Origin: a bacterium
GTDB lineage: Bacteria > Cyanobacteriota > Vampirovibrionia > Obscuribacterales > Obscuribacteraceae
Direction of reading: 5' to 3'
DNA: 64,000 nucleotides
NCBI GenBank assembly: GCA_018062085.1
Contig: JAGOSY010000013.1
Location: forward strand, 28,792 to 92,791
In this document: one piece after another, positions 63,196 to 64,000 of the stretch
How the letters are laid out: the number at the start of each line of letters is the position of its first letter
Numbering within the stretch: position 1 is the first letter of the stretch
Position numbers and translations under genes: made by a program
The notes under the pieces: generated by a model
Databases searched by the model: none
Told to the model about the DNA's origin: nothing
The model's input: the letters and a program-made list of their open reading frames with translations, nothing else

Positions 63196-63711
63196 ATGCA
63201 AAAGAAGATTTTGATTATTGCAGGACCAAATGGAGCTGGTAAGTCTACTTTCGCACGCGAGTTTTTGCCCAATGAGGCTGATTGTCCTATGTTTATTAAT
63301 GCTGATCTAATTGCGGCCGGTCTGTCGCCCTTTCAGCCAGACATTGCAGCAATCAAGGCGGGGCGACTAATGCTGGCGGAGATTCGTGACTACGTTGCCC
63401 GTGGGCGCAATTTCGCTTTCGAGACAACGCTAGCTGGACAAGGCTATTTGAAACAGATTCGAAAATGGCGCAGTCAGGATTATCAGATTAAACTGTTTTT
63501 TTTGGCTTTGCAAAGCCCAGAAGAGGCTATTTCGCGTGTTGCTGCACGAGTCGCGCAGGGAGGGCATCATGTGCCCGACGAAGTTGTGCGGCGTCGATTT
63601 TATGCGGGCTTGAGTCATTTTGAGAGGGTGTATAAGAACGAAGTGAATTTCTGGCGCTTTTACAACAATAGCGGCGATGTGCCATTATTGATTGAAGAGG
63701 GAAGTAAATAA
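63196..63711 (+). CDS. Zeta-toxin-like P-loop kinase
   Basis: The 171-residue protein has IIAGPNGAGKSTFAREF with the P-loop Lys at 16, then INADLIAAGLSPF and NFAFETTLAGQGYLKQIR, which is the Zeta/PezT-type kinase pattern. Zeta toxins phosphorylate UDP-N-acetylglucosamine and so block cell wall synthesis; related kinases lack toxicity. Its length is close to the shorter COG4185-type members. The ATG is 12 bases after the TPR lipoprotein. Its stop overlaps the next gene's ATG by one base, a clear coupling. Confidence 0.87.
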   Translation: MQKKILIIAGPNGAGKSTFAREFLPNEADCPMFINADLIAAGLSPFQPDIAAIKAGRLMLAEIRDYVARGRNFAFETTLAGQGYLKQIRKWRSQDYQIKLFFLALQSPEEAISRVAARVAQGGHHVPDEVVRRRFYAGLSHFERVYKNEVNFWRFYNNSGDVPLLIEEGSK

Positions 63712-63914
63712 TGGAAGCTAAGAAAACCAACCATTCAGACTCCGATATGGAAAACTCCATGATTGCTTTGCTAAGAGCATCTAAACGCGCTCGCCTGTTG
63801 GCGGCTCAGACTGGTACTGAGTTCGTTGTAATGCGAGACGGCGTGTTAGTTCGCGAGATACCAAAGCTAGAAGATCTCCAAAAGCCGGTTGAAGATTCTA
63901 ATTCTGAATCTTGA
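63711..63914 (+). CDS. Small partner of the Zeta-like kinase
   Basis: The 67-residue protein contains LRASKRARLLAAQTGTEFVV and MRDGVLVREIP, a pattern that recurs in small proteins encoded beside Zeta-like kinases. It overlaps the kinase gene by one base. A labile antitoxin or accessory role would fit, but no antitoxin activity is known to me for this protein type. The final residues are Glu/Ser/Asn-rich. Confidence 0.7.
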   Translation: MEAKKTNHSDSDMENSMIALLRASKRARLLAAQTGTEFVVMRDGVLVREIPKLEDLQKPVEDSNSES

Positions 63915-63949
63915 GGCTAGTTTTCTTTGTGCCGTTTGCTTAGTCAAGG

Positions 63950-64000
63950 CTATCGCTGTATTTTCCATTGCGCCGGATCGCCGGGCTTGGCTGTGCCGTC
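63950..64000 (-). CDS. Possible 3' end of a minus-strand gene cut by the window edge
   Basis: On the minus strand 16 codons reading DGTAKPGDPAQWKIQR end in TAG at 63950. The composition is plausible for a C-terminus, but with so little sequence this is only a candidate. Confidence 0.3.
   Translation of the reverse strand, partial: DGTAKPGDPAQWKIQR

Noticed and set aside
1..64000. CRISPR array, insertion sequence, prophage
   Set aside because: No spaced direct repeats, transposase or phage structural genes were seen. The hairpin family is the only dispersed repeat noted.

Overview
The window is chromosomal DNA from a bacterium of roughly 45-50% GC, with long intergenic regions, many Shine-Dalgarno-preceded ATG/GTG/TTG starts and the standard genetic code. 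The gene mix is a SigB/SigF-type sigma factor, a prokaryotic (6-4) photolyase-like protein, a SWIM-SNF2 helicase, a VIT-VWA secreted protein, tRNA-Pro(GGG), bS21, and many large proteins with disordered, Lys/Glu/Ser/Pro-rich N-termini and no close family. I infer the Cyanobacteria/Melainabacteria side of the tree, most like the non-photosynthetic Obscuribacterales (Vampirovibrionia). No photosynthesis gene is visible. This placement is inference and was not searched.

Layout. 0-6.7 kb: 3' end of a class A beta-lactamase-like gene, coaD with a coiled-coil partner, a multi-domain sensor histidine kinase, a sigma factor and a small HAD phosphatase. 6.8-11.5 kb: tRNA-Pro, a Ski2-like helicase overlapping speD, and a photolyase-related gene meeting speD tail to tail. 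11.5-19.5 kb (minus strand): two lineage-type proteins, a HEIGH metallopeptidase-like protein, a SelW-like gene plus cmk, an HTH/coiled-coil protein, Fe/Mn superoxide dismutase and a protein of repeated MshEN-like domains. 20-31.7 kb: a membrane sensor-like protein, a 1099-aa SWIM-SNF2 helicase, a second HTH/coiled-coil protein, a FAD oxidoreductase, a KdsC-like phosphatase and a 640-aa repeat protein. 31.9-42.8 kb: a radical SAM enzyme (AmrS type), small membrane proteins, a secreted TPR protein, a secreted alkaline-phosphatase-superfamily enzyme, then a tight plus-strand cluster: a 971-aa CCA-adding-enzyme fusion, PLP decarboxylase, GNAT, NCS1-type permease and DUF3592-like protein. 42.8-53.9 kb (accessory in character): ADP-ribosylglycohydrolase, a TIKI/EreA-like protein, MFS transporter, two LolA-like proteins, Fic AMPylase with a striking operator array, trypsin-like protease, solitary HigA-like antitoxin, an M28 peptidase gene broken by one in-frame stop, and a ferritin-like diiron protein. 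53.9-64 kb: MFS exporter, VIT-VWA protein, rpsU, membrane protein, then aspS, a TPR lipoprotein, a Zeta-like kinase and its small partner in probable operon order.

The signals most worth following are: (i) a family of four intergenic hairpins with a shared but co-varying core, three of them between convergent genes; (ii) six half-sites of one 10-bp motif packed into about 95 bp immediately upstream of the Fic gene; (iii) an N-terminal HELKH-containing extension of about 500 residues fused to a tRNA CCA-adding enzyme; (iv) two unlinked HTH/coiled-coil proteins sharing a C-terminal Trp/Lys/Leu/Phe motif; (v) 12-bp in-frame tandem repeats at the 5' ends of two unrelated genes.
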